DNA of 64,000 bases from Pedobacter aquatilis (GTDB lineage: Bacteria; Bacteroidota; Bacteroidia; Sphingobacteriales; Sphingobacteriaceae), in the NCBI RefSeq assembly GCF_030409415.1, contig NZ_JAUFPW010000030.1:62001-126000 (forward strand), given 5' to 3'. Under the pieces are notes generated by a model. The model did not search any database. It was not told the origin of the DNA and saw only the letters and a list, made by a program, of their open reading frames with translations. Positions 45,550 to 54,468 of the stretch are shown here, piece by piece. A program made the translations under genes and the position numbers. Position 1 is the stretch's first letter, and the number at the start of each line of letters is the position of its first letter.

Positions 45550-48500
45550 AAACTACATGATTTAAAGGTTTTTCTTCATGGTAATGAACAACCTCGTTAG
45601 ATTTTCTTGAAATTTTTTCTTGTAATGCCTGGAAGATGACAAAGAGTACCGGAATGATGAACAAACCTAAAATTACGCCTGAAATCATCCCTCCTGCTGC
45701 GCCAATACTGATGGAGTGATTACCTTGTGCTGATGGACCCGTTGCACTCATCATCGGGATTAACCCGACGATAAAAGCTAAAGAAGTCATAATAATCGGA
45801 CGTAACCTCGATTTTGCAGCTTCTAATGCTGAAGCCACCAATGGCTGTCCACTTCTTCTTCGCTGAACGGCAAATTCTACAATCAGAATCGCATTTTTCG
45901 CCAGCAAACCAATGAGCATAATCAGCGCAACTTGTACATAAATATTATTTTGAATACCTGTTAAACCAATGGCTACAAATACACCAAATATTCCGGCAGG
46001 GATTGATAAAATAACTGCTAAAGGCAGAATGTAGCTTTCATATTGAGCTGACAAAAGGAAGTAAATAAATACCAGACACAGTAAGAATATCACGGTAGAT
46101 TGCCCACCTGAAGAAATTTCCTCACGCGTTTGTCCAGAAAATTCATAACTGTAGCCTGATGGCAATTGTTTTTCAGCCACTTCTTCAATTGCTTTAATGG
46201 CCTGCCCCGAACTAAAACCCGGTTTAGGAATTGCATTTATAGAGATAGAATTGAATAGATTGTATCTCGAAGCCGTTTCTGAACCATAAATACGGCTCAA
46301 TTTTACCAGTGTATTAATCGGCACCATTTCGCCACGATTGCTTTTCACAAAAACACGGTCGATTGATGATGGGTCTGCCCTATCTTGCACATCGGCTTGA
46401 ACAACAACACGATAATATTTACCAAAACGATTAAAATCCGACGCTTGTGCACTACCAAAATAAGTTTGCATGGTTTGCAAAATATCTTTCACATTAACGC
46501 CTAGCTGGTCAGCTTTTTCATCGTTAATATCCAGTTGCAATTGCGGATAATCGGCTTTGAAACTTGTAAAAGCAACGGCAATTTCCGGGCGTTTCATTAA
46601 CTCGCCAATGAACTGTTGCGATACACCACTAAACTTATCCAGCTTTCCACCTGTTTTATCTTGAAGTACCATATCCAGAGCCTCAACATTACTAAAACCC
46701 GGAACTGTAGGAAAGCTAAACACAAAGAAACTACCACCCGAAATGGCCCCTAATGTACCGCGAACCTGATTCATGATTTCTTCGATGTTTTTAACCGCAC
46801 CACGTTCTTCATTTGGTTTCAAGAGTACGAAAACCACCGCCGAAGATGGACTTGTTGAATTGGTTAACAGGTTAAAACCCGATATCGCCGTCACATCTCT
46901 TGAAGCATCTAGTTTGCTTAATACACTTTCAGCTTCCGTCATTACTTTCTGAGTGCCTTCTAATGATGTACCCGATGGTGTATTTACTGCAATGGCGATA
47001 AACCCTTGGTCTTCAGTAGGAATAAATCCTGCTGGAGTAGTTTTTACCATGAAAACTGTAGCCAAGGTAATCAACACTAAACCACCCATGCTTAACCATT
47101 TATGGCGAACCAAAAACTTCAAACCACCGACATAGCGATTAGTAAGGGAATTGAAACTGTGATTAAATCCGTCAAAAAATCTTTGTTTAAAATTTGGTTT
47201 AACCGTTGGTTTATCGCCATGCGTTGCATGATTATCTTTTAAGAATAAAGCAGCCAAAGCAGGACTTAAAGTTAATGCGTTAATTGCTGAAATTACGATT
47301 GCAATAGCCATGGTAAAGGCAAACTGCCGATAGAAAACACCTGTGGAACCTTCCATAAAACCTACCGGTAAAAACACGGCCGCCATAACCAAAGTGATGG
47401 AAATAATTGCTCCGGTAATTTCATGCATGGCCTCATGCGTAGCCGCTTTCGGACCCAAGCCTTTATGCTCCATCTTTGCATGCACCGCCTCAACGACCAC
47501 AATCGCATCATCCACAACAATACCAATGGCTAAAATCAGGGCGAAAAGAGTTAACAAGTTTATCGAGAAACCGAATAACTGCATAAAGAAAAATGTGCCC
47601 AAAATAGCAACTGGAACAGCAATTGCTGGTATTAAGGTCGACCTGAAATCTTGCAGGAACAAAAACACCACAATAAAAACGAGAATAAAAGCTTCAACCA
47701 AAGTATGTTCTACCTGCTCTATCGATTGGTCTAAAGCTACTTTTGTACTGTAGAAAATATTCTTTTTTATCCCTGCCGGAAAACTCTTTTCAGATTTTTC
47801 CATCAGCTTATTAATGGCCACCTGAATATCATTCGAATTAGAGCCCGCCAATTGAATAATACCAATTACAATAGCTTTTTTACCATTAATACGCGTAATG
47901 CTATTGTAAGAATATGCGCCTAATTCTACCCTCGCTACATCTTTCAAATGTAGAATAGAACCATCCGCATTGGCACGTATAGCTATATTTTCATACTCTT
48001 CGGGTTTGGTTAATTTACCTTTGTACTTAATTACGTATTCAAAAACCTCTTTACTTTTCTCGCCAAATTTACCAGGTGCAGCCTCTAAACTCTTATCTTG
48101 GATGGCTTTCATTACTTCATTTGGGGTAACTTTATAAGTAGTCATTTGCGTTGGATTTAACCAAACACGCATTGAATAATCTTTCACACCGCCAAAAATA
48201 GCCGCCGAACCAACACCGGGAATACGTTTAATCTCTGGAATAATATTGATTTGTGCATAATTGGCCACGAAAGTCTGGTCGTACTTCGATTCATCATCCG
48301 TATACATACCAATTGCCATGATGAAACTGTTTTGTTGCTTTGCCGTAGTTACGCCTTGTTGCACAACCTCGGCAGGCAATTGACTGGTTGCCTGTGCCAC
48401 GCGATTTTGAACGTTAACCGCGGCCTGGTCTGCATTGGTACCTAACTTAAAGAAAACCGTAATCGCCAATGAGCCATCATTACTGGCGGTAGAACTCATG

Positions 48501-48730
48501 TATGTCATGTTTTCTACGCCGTTTATTGATTCTTCGAGTGATGGCGCAACCGAACGTAAAACCGTTTCGGCATTTGCACCAGGATAAACCGCGGTAACCA
48601 AAACCGACGGTGGTGCTATATCAGGAAACTGTTGTAAAGGCAGTTTCGTTAGGCCAAGTACACCCAATATTACCAATAAAATTGAGATAACGGTTGCCAA
48701 TACAGGCCTTTGTATAAATATCTTGAACAT
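45536..48730 (-). CDS. RND multidrug efflux pump, HAE1 family inner-membrane subunit
   Basis: This 1064-residue proton-driven pump has twelve helices in two repeats with two large periplasmic domains. Diagnostic stretches are IFIQRPVLATVISILLVILG, QQFPDIAPPSVLVTAVYPGA, LILAIGIVVDDAIVVVEAVH with the proton-relay Asp pair in helix 4, GFIPTEDQGFIAIAVNTPSG, and MTSLAFIVGLIPMMSATGPS near the end. It is the AcrB/MexB kind and partners with the adaptor upstream and the channel downstream. The substrate range cannot be read from the sequence. Confidence 0.97.
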   Translation of the reverse strand: MFKIFIQRPVLATVISILLVILGVLGLTKLPLQQFPDIAPPSVLVTAVYPGANAETVLRSVAPSLEESINGVENMTYMSSTASNDGSLAITVFFKLGTNADQAAVNVQNRVAQATSQLPAEVVQQGVTTAKQQNSFIMAIGMYTDDESKYDQTFVANYAQINIIPEIKRIPGVGSAAIFGGVKDYSMRVWLNPTQMTTYKVTPNEVMKAIQDKSLEAAPGKFGEKSKEVFEYVIKYKGKLTKPEEYENIAIRANADGSILHLKDVARVELGAYSYNSITRINGKKAIVIGIIQLAGSNSNDIQVAINKLMEKSEKSFPAGIKKNIFYSTKVALDQSIEQVEHTLVEAFILVFIVVFLFLQDFRSTLIPAIAVPVAILGTFFFMQLFGFSINLLTLFALILAIGIVVDDAIVVVEAVHAKMEHKGLGPKAATHEAMHEITGAIISITLVMAAVFLPVGFMEGSTGVFYRQFAFTMAIAIVISAINALTLSPALAALFLKDNHATHGDKPTVKPNFKQRFFDGFNHSFNSLTNRYVGGLKFLVRHKWLSMGGLVLITLATVFMVKTTPAGFIPTEDQGFIAIAVNTPSGTSLEGTQKVMTEAESVLSKLDASRDVTAISGFNLLTNSTSPSSAVVFVLLKPNEERGAVKNIEEIMNQVRGTLGAISGGSFFVFSFPTVPGFSNVEALDMVLQDKTGGKLDKFSGVSQQFIGELMKRPEIAVAFTSFKADYPQLQLDINDEKADQLGVNVKDILQTMQTYFGSAQASDFNRFGKYYRVVVQADVQDRADPSSIDRVFVKSNRGEMVPINTLVKLSRIYGSETASRYNLFNSISINAIPKPGFSSGQAIKAIEEVAEKQLPSGYSYEFSGQTREEISSGGQSTVIFLLCLVFIYFLLSAQYESYILPLAVILSIPAGIFGVFVAIGLTGIQNNIYVQVALIMLIGLLAKNAILIVEFAVQRRRSGQPLVASALEAAKSRLRPIIMTSLAFIVGLIPMMSATGPSAQGNHSISIGAAGGMISGVILGLFIIPVLFVIFQALQEKISRKSNEVVHYHEEKPLNHVVYETV

Positions 48731-48889
48731 TTTTTCTATTATTTTATTTTTGTGCTTTAGGTTTTCACCATATAAGGCATTGAGAATATTTTGGCTATTT
48801 GCTTTAAGCTTTAGTTTTTCAACTTTTGACTCCCAACTTCGGTCCTCAGACTAACCCAACTTTCAGCTTTCTACTTTAGTCTTTCAGCT
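48731..48889. other. Spacer between adaptor and pump genes with pyrimidine-rich tract
   Basis: The 159-base spacer holds a repeated CTTTCAGCTTT-like tract on the plus strand and no hairpin terminator, so read-through from the adaptor gene is likely. Confidence 0.4.
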
Positions 48890-50089
48890 TTAATCTTTCT
48901 TCAAACTCGCTGCTTTATCTGTTCCTTTCTCAGGCGTAATTACTTGTCCTTCTTGTAAACGATCTAAACCGCTTAATACAATTTGGTCGCCAGATTTTAC
49001 ACCATTTTTTACTAAGTAATTGCTACCGCTTTTACCTATTACAGTGATTGGCAATTTGCTTACTTTATTATCTTTATTTACTGAAAAAACGAAGACTTTA
49101 TCCTGCATTTCTACAGTAGCAGCCTGTGGAATCAAAATTGCATCATCATGCTGTAAGCCTAAACGAACCTTGCCCGTATTTCCTGAACGTAACACGCCAT
49201 TAGCATTTGGGAAACTTGCCCTTAGAGTTATAGCACCAGTATTTTTGTCAAACTGACCATCAATCATATCGATTTTTCCTTTAACGGGATAGGTCGTATT
49301 ATCCGATAAAAGCAATTCAACTGCTGGCAAATGTTTAATTCTATCAGCGGGTGATTTGCCAGGATAGTTTGCATTGAAACTATTGAAATCGTTCTCCGCT
49401 AGAGAAAAATAAACATGTACTTCGTGGATATCTGACAATTGGGTTAACGCATCCTGGTCGGTTGGTGCTACCAAACTTCCCTGTTTTTTAGGAATACGGC
49501 CGATGTAGCCACTTACCGTTGCCTTAACATTGGTATAGCCTAGATTAATTTTGGCCGAAGCAACACTGGCTTTTGCCTGCTCGGCATTTGCCTGGGCAAT
49601 TTTATAAGCCGTTTTTGCAGTTTTTAACTGAAATTCAGATACGACTTTGTTTTGCACTAGTGGTGTTAACTTATCTACTTCTAACTGAGCATTTAAAATA
49701 GCGGCTTCGGCCGCATGTAAACTTGCCTTTGCATTATTTAAAGCTTCGCGATAAGGATTTTCGTTGATTTTAAAAAGTGTTTGTCCGGCAGTTACATAAG
49801 CACCCTCGTTAACCAAAACGCTCTGCAAATATCCGCTAACCTGCGGACGAACATCAATATCTACCGCACCTTGTATAGCAGCAGGATAATCGATATAAGT
49901 GGTTTGCGTGCTTTCGTTAACCATACTCACGGGTAAAACTGGCGGTGGCGGTGCTGCAGCAGATTGCTCTGGAGCCGATTTACAGCTGGCAAGGATAATA
50001 GAAATCGAAGAAATTAGAATCAGTGAGTTAACACTATTAAATTTCTTAACAGTGTTAAGTAAAATAAACAAGCGGTGGATAGCATTCAT
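48890..50089 (-). CDS. RND efflux periplasmic adaptor lipoprotein
   Basis: The 399-residue membrane-fusion protein has a lipobox (SISIILASC, Cys near residue 36). A barrel-sandwich hybrid domain follows (DIDVRPQVSGYLQSVLVNEG, AYVTAGQTLFKINENPY), with a helical hairpin, NLGYTNVKATVSGYIGRIPK, and an adjacent beta-barrel region (ILIPQAATVEMQDKVFVFSV). It links pump and channel. The 35 residues before the lipid Cys are longer than usual, and a TetR-type palindrome lies within these first codons (50045-50059). No other ATG, GTG or TTG offers a clearly better start, so the start is kept with caution. Confidence 0.93.
   Translation of the reverse strand: MNAIHRLFILLNTVKKFNSVNSLILISSISIILASCKSAPEQSAAAPPPPVLPVSMVNESTQTTYIDYPAAIQGAVDIDVRPQVSGYLQSVLVNEGAYVTAGQTLFKINENPYREALNNAKASLHAAEAAILNAQLEVDKLTPLVQNKVVSEFQLKTAKTAYKIAQANAEQAKASVASAKINLGYTNVKATVSGYIGRIPKKQGSLVAPTDQDALTQLSDIHEVHVYFSLAENDFNSFNANYPGKSPADRIKHLPAVELLLSDNTTYPVKGKIDMIDGQFDKNTGAITLRASFPNANGVLRSGNTGKVRLGLQHDDAILIPQAATVEMQDKVFVFSVNKDNKVSKLPITVIGKSGSNYLVKNGVKSGDQIVLSGLDRLQEGQVITPEKGTDKAASLKKD
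50045..50059. promoter_or_regulatory. TetR-type operator palindrome 1 (inside the adaptor gene start)
   Basis: CTTAACAGTGTTAAG is a perfect 15-base palindrome around a central base. The same core occurs at 50131 and 50794. Confidence 0.7.
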
Positions 50090-50130
50090 ATGATTAAAAA
50101 TTATAGTGGATTTAAAGTGTATAAATAATC

Positions 50131-50141
50131 TAACAGTGTTA
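50131..50141. promoter_or_regulatory. TetR-type operator palindrome 2 (tetR-adaptor gap)
   Basis: TAACAGTGTTA is an 11-base perfect palindrome, the core of copies 1 and 3, lying in the 71-base gap between the repressor stop and adaptor start. Confidence 0.7.
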
Positions 50142-50160
50142 AATTACTTTGTAAAAAAAA

Positions 50161-50766
50161 TTAATTGTTTATTGATAATGTGATGCCCTTAATAGCATCT
50201 TTTAAAATTTGTTGGTTTAATTCATCAGTGGTTCTACCATTTGGCCTTACTAGGTTTATCGAAATCAAACCATGAATAATCGACCAATAAGTATAATATT
50301 TCATGCAAATATCATCATCTGATACCGGCTTTTTAACAAATAAAGATTCAATTACATCGCCAAGCATATTTGAAACCTGTTCTGCTTCCTGCATGGAATT
50401 TTTAACAGTGCAACAAACCATGTCTACCCCATACATTAATTGGTAAAACTCTTTATGTGAGAAAGCAAAGTTCCAATAGGCAACCCACATGGCTTCCATT
50501 TTATCCTCAGCGTTTTCGTGTTTATCGCGGGCCTCGCGAATATCTTTGCCTAAAATTTGGTAACCTCTTCTGGTCAACTCCAACAAAATGCCTTCTTTAT
50601 TCGAAAAGTATTCGTAAATAATTGGAGCAGTATATTCAATCTGGTCAGCAATTTTACGCATACTTAAAGCCTGCCAACCCTCCGTTTGAACAATGTTCAA
50701 GGCCGCATCCAGAATACTTGTTCTGGTTTCTTCTTTTAAGCGTAAAATTCTTTCTTTGCTTCCCAT
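50161..50766 (-). CDS. TetR family transcriptional regulator of the RND operon
   Basis: The 201-residue repressor has an N-terminal helix-turn-helix (TRTSILDAALNIVQTEGWQA, LSMRKIADQIEYTAPIIYEY, FSNKEGIL) and a C-terminal ligand domain (MEAMWVAYWNFAFSHKEFYQ). It is the first gene of the minus-strand run to the adaptor, pump and channel genes. A repeated palindrome occurs just before it, just after it and within the adaptor start. By analogy with AcrR and MtrR-type systems it should repress itself and the pump until a ligand binds. The ligand is unknown. Confidence 0.93.
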   Translation of the reverse strand: MGSKERILRLKEETRTSILDAALNIVQTEGWQALSMRKIADQIEYTAPIIYEYFSNKEGILLELTRRGYQILGKDIREARDKHENAEDKMEAMWVAYWNFAFSHKEFYQLMYGVDMVCCTVKNSMQEAEQVSNMLGDVIESLFVKKPVSDDDICMKYYTYWSIIHGLISINLVRPNGRTTDELNQQILKDAIKGITLSINN

Positions 50767-50793
50767 GATGTGGAATATTTAGTGATAAATAAT

Positions 50794-50806
50794 TTAACAC
50801 TGTTAA
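50794..50806. promoter_or_regulatory. TetR-type operator palindrome 3 (upstream of tetR)
   Basis: TTAACACTGTTAA is a perfect 13-base palindrome 28 bases upstream of the repressor start, well placed for autoregulation. Confidence 0.75.
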
Positions 50807-51198
50807 GCAAATGTATAACCAATTCCGAAATCAACAATCATTTTATTGTCAAATAGAATTTAGCGAGCAAAAAACACACTTTAAAGCTATTTGAAAGCCA
50901 TGATTACATCGGGTTATTTTTTCTCTGAAAGCTAAAACCTAACAAGCTAACATTTTTAAGATTTTGGAAAGCAAAATTTGTAGTCCTTTTGAAACAGCAG
51001 CCCCGCCCTTTATTGCAATCTTTTTTACGGCAACTGTAATGCTGATGAACCAATGTTCTGCAAATAAAAAAGTATTTCCATTTCGGTCGGGTTTAGGTGG
51101 CTTGGTTTAGAATATAAAAATGGAATGTTAAAACTACAAACTATCATATCGCCAGCCATTCCCGCGTTTAACCGATAAACAAAGAAAACCACCCCCAA

Positions 51199-51222
51199 CC
51201 CCTCCTTGAAAATAAGGAGGGG
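51199..51222. repeat. CCCCTCCTT / AAGGAGGGG palindrome
   Basis: A perfect 9-bp inverted repeat with a 6-nt loop, far from any stop codon. A related CCCCCTCAAAAGGGT stretch lies near 54539. Confidence 0.6.
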
Positions 51223-51320
51223 AGCTGACCATCAAAGTTTGCTAAGCAATTTGCGAATCTTCTCTTTTATAGTGGCTTAGGTAATGTGAGATCTAACAAT
51301 AAATTTCATATTCAGGACGG

Positions 51321-51361
51321 TCGTCTTTTCGAATGCAGCGCAAAGGAACTGAGAAATCTTT
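51321..51361 (+). repeat. Interspersed repeat, CGTCATTTCGAG family, diverged copy
   Basis: TCGTCTTTTCGAATGCAGCG and GAGAAATCTTTG match the ends of the copies after purM, with a longer centre. Confidence 0.45.
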
Positions 51362-51454
51362 GAACCTAACTAAATTATTTTAGCCTCACTGAGCAATAGA
51401 GGTTCTCACTCCTATCGAAATGGCGAAATATTTAAATAAACTTTATATTCGTAT

Positions 51455-51889
51455 ATGATTTATCGCGAAGCAAAAATATCAGACATACCACAAATCCAAA
51501 TTGTTAGGCATACTGTTAAGGAAAATACCCTATCCAATCCGGCATTAGTTACAGATGCAGATTGCGAAGAATTTATCACCAAAAAAGGCAAAGGTTGGGT
51601 TTGCGAAATTGATAATCAAATTGTCGGCTTTTCTATTGTCGATTTAGAAGAAAGCAACATTTGGGCGCTTTTTCTCCGTCCAGAATTTGAAGGAAAGGGC
51701 ATAGGAAAAGAATTACATCGGTTGATGATAGATTGGTATTTCATTCAAACGAAGCAAACGGTTTGGTTAGGTACTGCTCCAAATACAAGAGCAGAACAAT
51801 TTTACACCCAACAAGGCTGGAAGAATGTTGGAATGGTAAACAAAGGTGAAGTAAAGTTTGAGATGTGTTATGAGGATTGGGTGAAGTAG
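51455..51889 (+). CDS. GNAT family N-acetyltransferase
   Basis: The 144-residue protein has the GNAT fold: IYREAKISDIPQIQIVRHTV at the start, GWVCEIDNQIVGFSIVDLEE in the middle, and the acetyl-CoA site LFLRPEFEGKGIGKELHRLM. The substrate cannot be named. It stands alone between two repeat-rich gaps and has a possible TATATTCG box just upstream of its start. Confidence 0.92.
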   Translation: MIYREAKISDIPQIQIVRHTVKENTLSNPALVTDADCEEFITKKGKGWVCEIDNQIVGFSIVDLEESNIWALFLRPEFEGKGIGKELHRLMIDWYFIQTKQTVWLGTAPNTRAEQFYTQQGWKNVGMVNKGEVKFEMCYEDWVK

Positions 51890-51940
51890 TTCATTCACTC
51901 ATTACAAGGCACGAAGCCAACGCTTAACATGTTTCCAATT

Positions 51941-51966
51941 AGATTGCTTCATGCCTCGCAATGATG
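51941..51966 (-). repeat. Interspersed repeat ATTGCGAGGCA.GAAGCAATC, copy 1
   Basis: On the minus strand it reads ATTGCGAGGCATGAAGCAAT. Close copies lie at 53028-53053 and, diverged, at 52155-52201. Confidence 0.7.
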
Positions 51967-52065
51967 AACACTTTTTCGCTTTACAAATTTGCACAGTTTT
52001 AAATTAAGTAGCCCCGACAAAGCGGAAAGCCCACAATGTAGCGCAGCGAAATGAGGACTTGAAGC

Positions 52066-52109
52066 GGTGGCGGGACTGTCGCAACCCAAAATACACAGGT
52101 TTTGCGCTT
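52066..52109 (+). repeat. Dispersed repeat TGGCGGG...CACAGGTTTTGCGC, copy 2
   Basis: Has GGTGGCGGGACTG and, after about 15 bases, CACAGGTTTTGCGCTT, matching the minus-strand unit at 33965-34007. A lone TGGCGGGACTG is also present at 34212. Confidence 0.65.
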
Positions 52110-52154
52110 CAATAATTTTTAAAATCAAAAGGCACAAAGCAATCTGTCATTTTT

Positions 52155-52201
52155 AGATTGCTTATCCTATATCGGAGCGAGCTGCACCACGCAATGACGA
52201 G
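52155..52201 (-). repeat. Interspersed repeat, ATTGCGAGG family, diverged copy
   Basis: AGATTGCTT at one end and CGCAATGACGAG at the other match the family ends, with a longer, changed centre. Confidence 0.45.
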
Positions 52202-52209
52202 CGCCCTAA

Positions 52210-52977
52210 CTAACCCTTGAATTCTTTCATAAAACTACTCACACTTTCTTCTAAATTTCCATCAGCAATTGCCTTAACAAAAGCAGTTCCGATAATGGCT
52301 CCGTTAGCATAAGTACAAGCCTTATCGAAAGTTTTCTTATCACTAATGCCAAAACCAATCATGGTTGGGTTTTTCAGATTCATATTTTGAATGCGGCTGA
52401 AATATGTTTCCGTTGTATCGCCTACCTCCAGATTTTTACCAGTTGTAGCTGATGATGACAGTAAATAAATAAATCCATTTGTTAAACCATCAATTTTATG
52501 AATACGTTCTTCGGCCGTTTGTGGCGTAATTAGAAACACGTTGCTTAAATTATGTTCCTCAAAACATGTCTGGTAAAATTCTTCGTACTCAACCATTGGC
52601 AAATCGGGCACGATGCAGCCATCTACCCCTACTTCTGCACAAGCTTTGCAAAAATTTTCTACACCAAATTGCAAAACCGGATTTACATAACCCATCAATA
52701 AAACAGGTATGGTAACGTTTTTACGCAAATCTTTTAACTGCTCAAAAAGCAATTTTAAGTTCATGCCTTGGTCTAAAGATTTCTTGCTGCTGGCCTGTAT
52801 CACAGGACCATCGGCAACTGGGTCTGAATATGGAAAACCAATCTCAAGCATATCTGCACCCGACTTTTCCAAAGCTTCTGCAATTTGAATGGTATCGCCT
52901 AAGTTAGGATAACCAGCGGTGTAATAAATCGATAATATATTTTTCTTCTGTTGGAAAAGTTGTTTAATTCTGTTCAT
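52210..52977 (-). CDS. trpA: Tryptophan synthase alpha chain
   Basis: This 255-residue TIM barrel cleaves indole-glycerol-phosphate to indole and glyceraldehyde-3-phosphate. The signature LEIGFPYSDPVADGPVIQAS holds the catalytic Glu and Asp. VDGCIVPDLPMVEYEEF and the phosphate loop GFGISDKKTFDKA are intact. It is the last gene of the trpD-trpF-trpB-trpA run, separated from trpB by about 80 bases that carry an interspersed repeat. Indole would pass directly to TrpB in the complex. Confidence 0.97.
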   Translation of the reverse strand: MNRIKQLFQQKKNILSIYYTAGYPNLGDTIQIAEALEKSGADMLEIGFPYSDPVADGPVIQASSKKSLDQGMNLKLLFEQLKDLRKNVTIPVLLMGYVNPVLQFGVENFCKACAEVGVDGCIVPDLPMVEYEEFYQTCFEEHNLSNVFLITPQTAEERIHKIDGLTNGFIYLLSSSATTGKNLEVGDTTETYFSRIQNMNLKNPTMIGFGISDKKTFDKACTYANGAIIGTAFVKAIADGNLEESVSSFMKEFKG

Positions 52978-52997
52978 AAAACCTCAATCATTCCATC

Positions 52998-53053
52998 ACT
53001 GCGAGTTACGAAGCAATATTCATACAGAGATTGCTTCGTGCCTCGCAATGACG
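52998..53053 (-). repeat. Inverted interspersed repeat between trpB and trpA
   Basis: CACTGCGAGTTACGAAGCAA faces AGATTGCTTCGTGCCTCGCA, forming an imperfect hairpin of about 19 bp. This is a full palindromic copy of the ATTGCGAGG family and lies inside the trp operon. Confidence 0.75.
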
Positions 53054-53060
53054 ACTTTAA

Positions 53061-54242
53061 TTATAAATTAAAATATTTAATGTAAGTATCTAAATCTTTA
53101 TCGCCTCTGCCAGAAAGGCAAATCACTACATTTTCGCCGCCTTTAAATTCCATTTTCTCTAGATAAGCCAAAGCGTGTGCACTTTCAATTGCCGGAATGA
53201 TACCTTCTAATTGAGTAAGCAATAAGCCTGCATCCAAACTTTCCTCATCGGTAATGGAAACATATTTTCCACGGCCTGTTTTAAATAAATGCGCATGTTG
53301 CGGACCAATGCCAGGATAATCCAAACCAGCTGAAACAGAGTGTGGCTCTACCACTTGCCCGTCTTCGGTTTGCATTAAAATACTTCTACTACCATGTAAA
53401 ACGCCTTCTTTACCTAAATAAGTTGTGGCCGCAGAAAAGCCACTTGATACGCCCTTGCCAGCAGCTTCTATAGCAACAAGTTTTACATTTTCATCTTCCA
53501 TAAAATGATAAAACATACCCATTGCATTACTTCCACCACCTACACAAGCCAAAACATAATCGGGTTGGTCGTTTCCGGTTTGCTCAATTAATTGTTTTTT
53601 AGTTTCTTCTGAAATGATGGATTGAAAAATCGCCACCATATCCGGATAAGGATGTGGACCAACCACCGAACCAATGATGTAATGCGTATCTACCGGATTG
53701 TTAATCCAATCACGCATAGCTTCGTTGGTTGCATCTTTTAAAGTTTTACTACCAGAACTTGCCGGAACAACCTTTGCGCCCAACATTTTCATACGGGCAA
53801 CATTTGGCGCTTGTCGCTCGATATCTACCTCGCCCATGTAAATTACACATTCCAGGTTACGTAAGGCACAAACGGTTGCGGTTGCAACACCATGCTGACC
53901 TGCACCGGTTTCGGCAATGATTCTCTTTTTACCTAACTTTTCTGCCAGTAAAATCTGGCCGATTGTATTGTTAATTTTATGTGCACCGGTATGGTTTAAG
54001 TCTTCCCTTTTGAGGAAAATATTAGCGCCATATTTTTCTGATAACCTGTTTGCCAAATACAATGGCGAAGGGCGACCAACGTAATCTTTTAGTAACTGAT
54101 GAAATTCCTTTTGAAAATCGGCATCATCAATAATCTTAAAGTAGTTTTGACGCAATTCCTCTACGTTCGGGTACAGCATCTCCGGGATGTATGCTCCACC
54201 AAAATCTCCGTAATATCCTTTTTCGTTTACTTTGTATTTCAT
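53061..54242 (-). CDS. trpB: Tryptophan synthase beta chain
   Basis: The 393-residue PLP enzyme joins indole and serine to tryptophan. It has [20 protein letters not shown] at the start, the PLP lysine in [20 protein letters not shown] (near residue 87), [20 protein letters not shown], the phosphate-binding [15 protein letters not shown], and [14 protein letters not shown]. It is the standard TrpB1 type. It follows trpF after a 330-base spacer with three hairpins, so its link to the trpD-trpF transcript depends on read-through. Confidence 0.98.
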   Translation of the reverse strand: MKYKVNEKGYYGDFGGAYIPEMLYPNVEELRQNYFKIIDDADFQKEFHQLLKDYVGRPSPLYLANRLSEKYGANIFLKREDLNHTGAHKINNTIGQILLAEKLGKKRIIAETGAGQHGVATATVCALRNLECVIYMGEVDIERQAPNVARMKMLGAKVVPASSGSKTLKDATNEAMRDWINNPVDTHYIIGSVVGPHPYPDMVAIFQSIISEETKKQLIEQTGNDQPDYVLACVGGGSNAMGMFYHFMEDENVKLVAIEAAGKGVSSGFSAATTYLGKEGVLHGSRSILMQTEDGQVVEPHSVSAGLDYPGIGPQHAHLFKTGRGKYVSITDEESLDAGLLLTQLEGIIPAIESAHALAYLEKMEFKGGENVVICLSGRGDKDLDTYIKYFNL

Positions 54243-54257
54243 ATTTTTTTAATTATC

Positions 54258-54309
54258 CATTGGTTGAAGCCAATGGCCGTTTTATTTACCCATGATTGAA
54301 ATCATGGGT
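54258..54309. repeat. Pair of adjacent palindromes ahead of trpB
   Basis: CCATTGGTTGAAGCCAATGG and ACCCATGATTGAAATCATGG (one more T closes it) are two hairpins ten bases apart. Their twin structure is like REP-type units moved by Y1 transposases, but no such gene is in the window. Confidence 0.55.
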
Positions 54310-54468
54310 TATTTTTCAACCAATATTTCGCCACTTAAAATTCCATCCTGCTAAGCCTTACCACAAAATCTTCGTTCTACTCAAATCCGGCCTAATAAAT
54401 TTTTCGGAAAACACTGTCCGAGCCAAAGTACAAACTTCAAAAGAAAAATTTTCAGCCGGTGTTTTTTG

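Larger units (their letters stand above)
50807..51454. other. Repeat-bearing gap between tetR and the GNAT gene
   Basis: No gene was recognised. It contains a perfect CCCCTCCTT / AAGGAGGGG palindrome at 51199-51222, a diverged copy of the CGTCATTTCGAG family at 51321-51361, and a GCCCCGCCCTTTATTGCAAT stretch near 51001 that recalls the unit at 33991. Confidence 0.5.
51890..52209. other. Repeat-packed gap between the GNAT gene and trpA
   Basis: Almost all of these bases can be assigned to dispersed repeat units: the TTGCGAGG family at 51941 and 52155, and the TGGCGGG...CACAGGTTTTGCGC unit at 52066. A 62-codon ORF on the minus strand runs through them and is not called. Confidence 0.55.

Noticed and set aside
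47343-47753. 136-codon plus-strand ORF inside the RND pump gene
   Set aside because: It is antisense to conserved transmembrane coding sequence (Thr/Ile/Lys-rich shadow), with no independent signal.
51949-52137. 62-codon minus-strand ORF between the GNAT gene and trpA
   Set aside because: It runs through several dispersed repeat units and has no protein-like composition or family match.
54288-54309. Second attenuator or terminator directly upstream of trpB
   Set aside because: The hairpin lacks a T-run on the minus strand and no Trp-rich ORF is nearby; it looks like a dispersed repeat.
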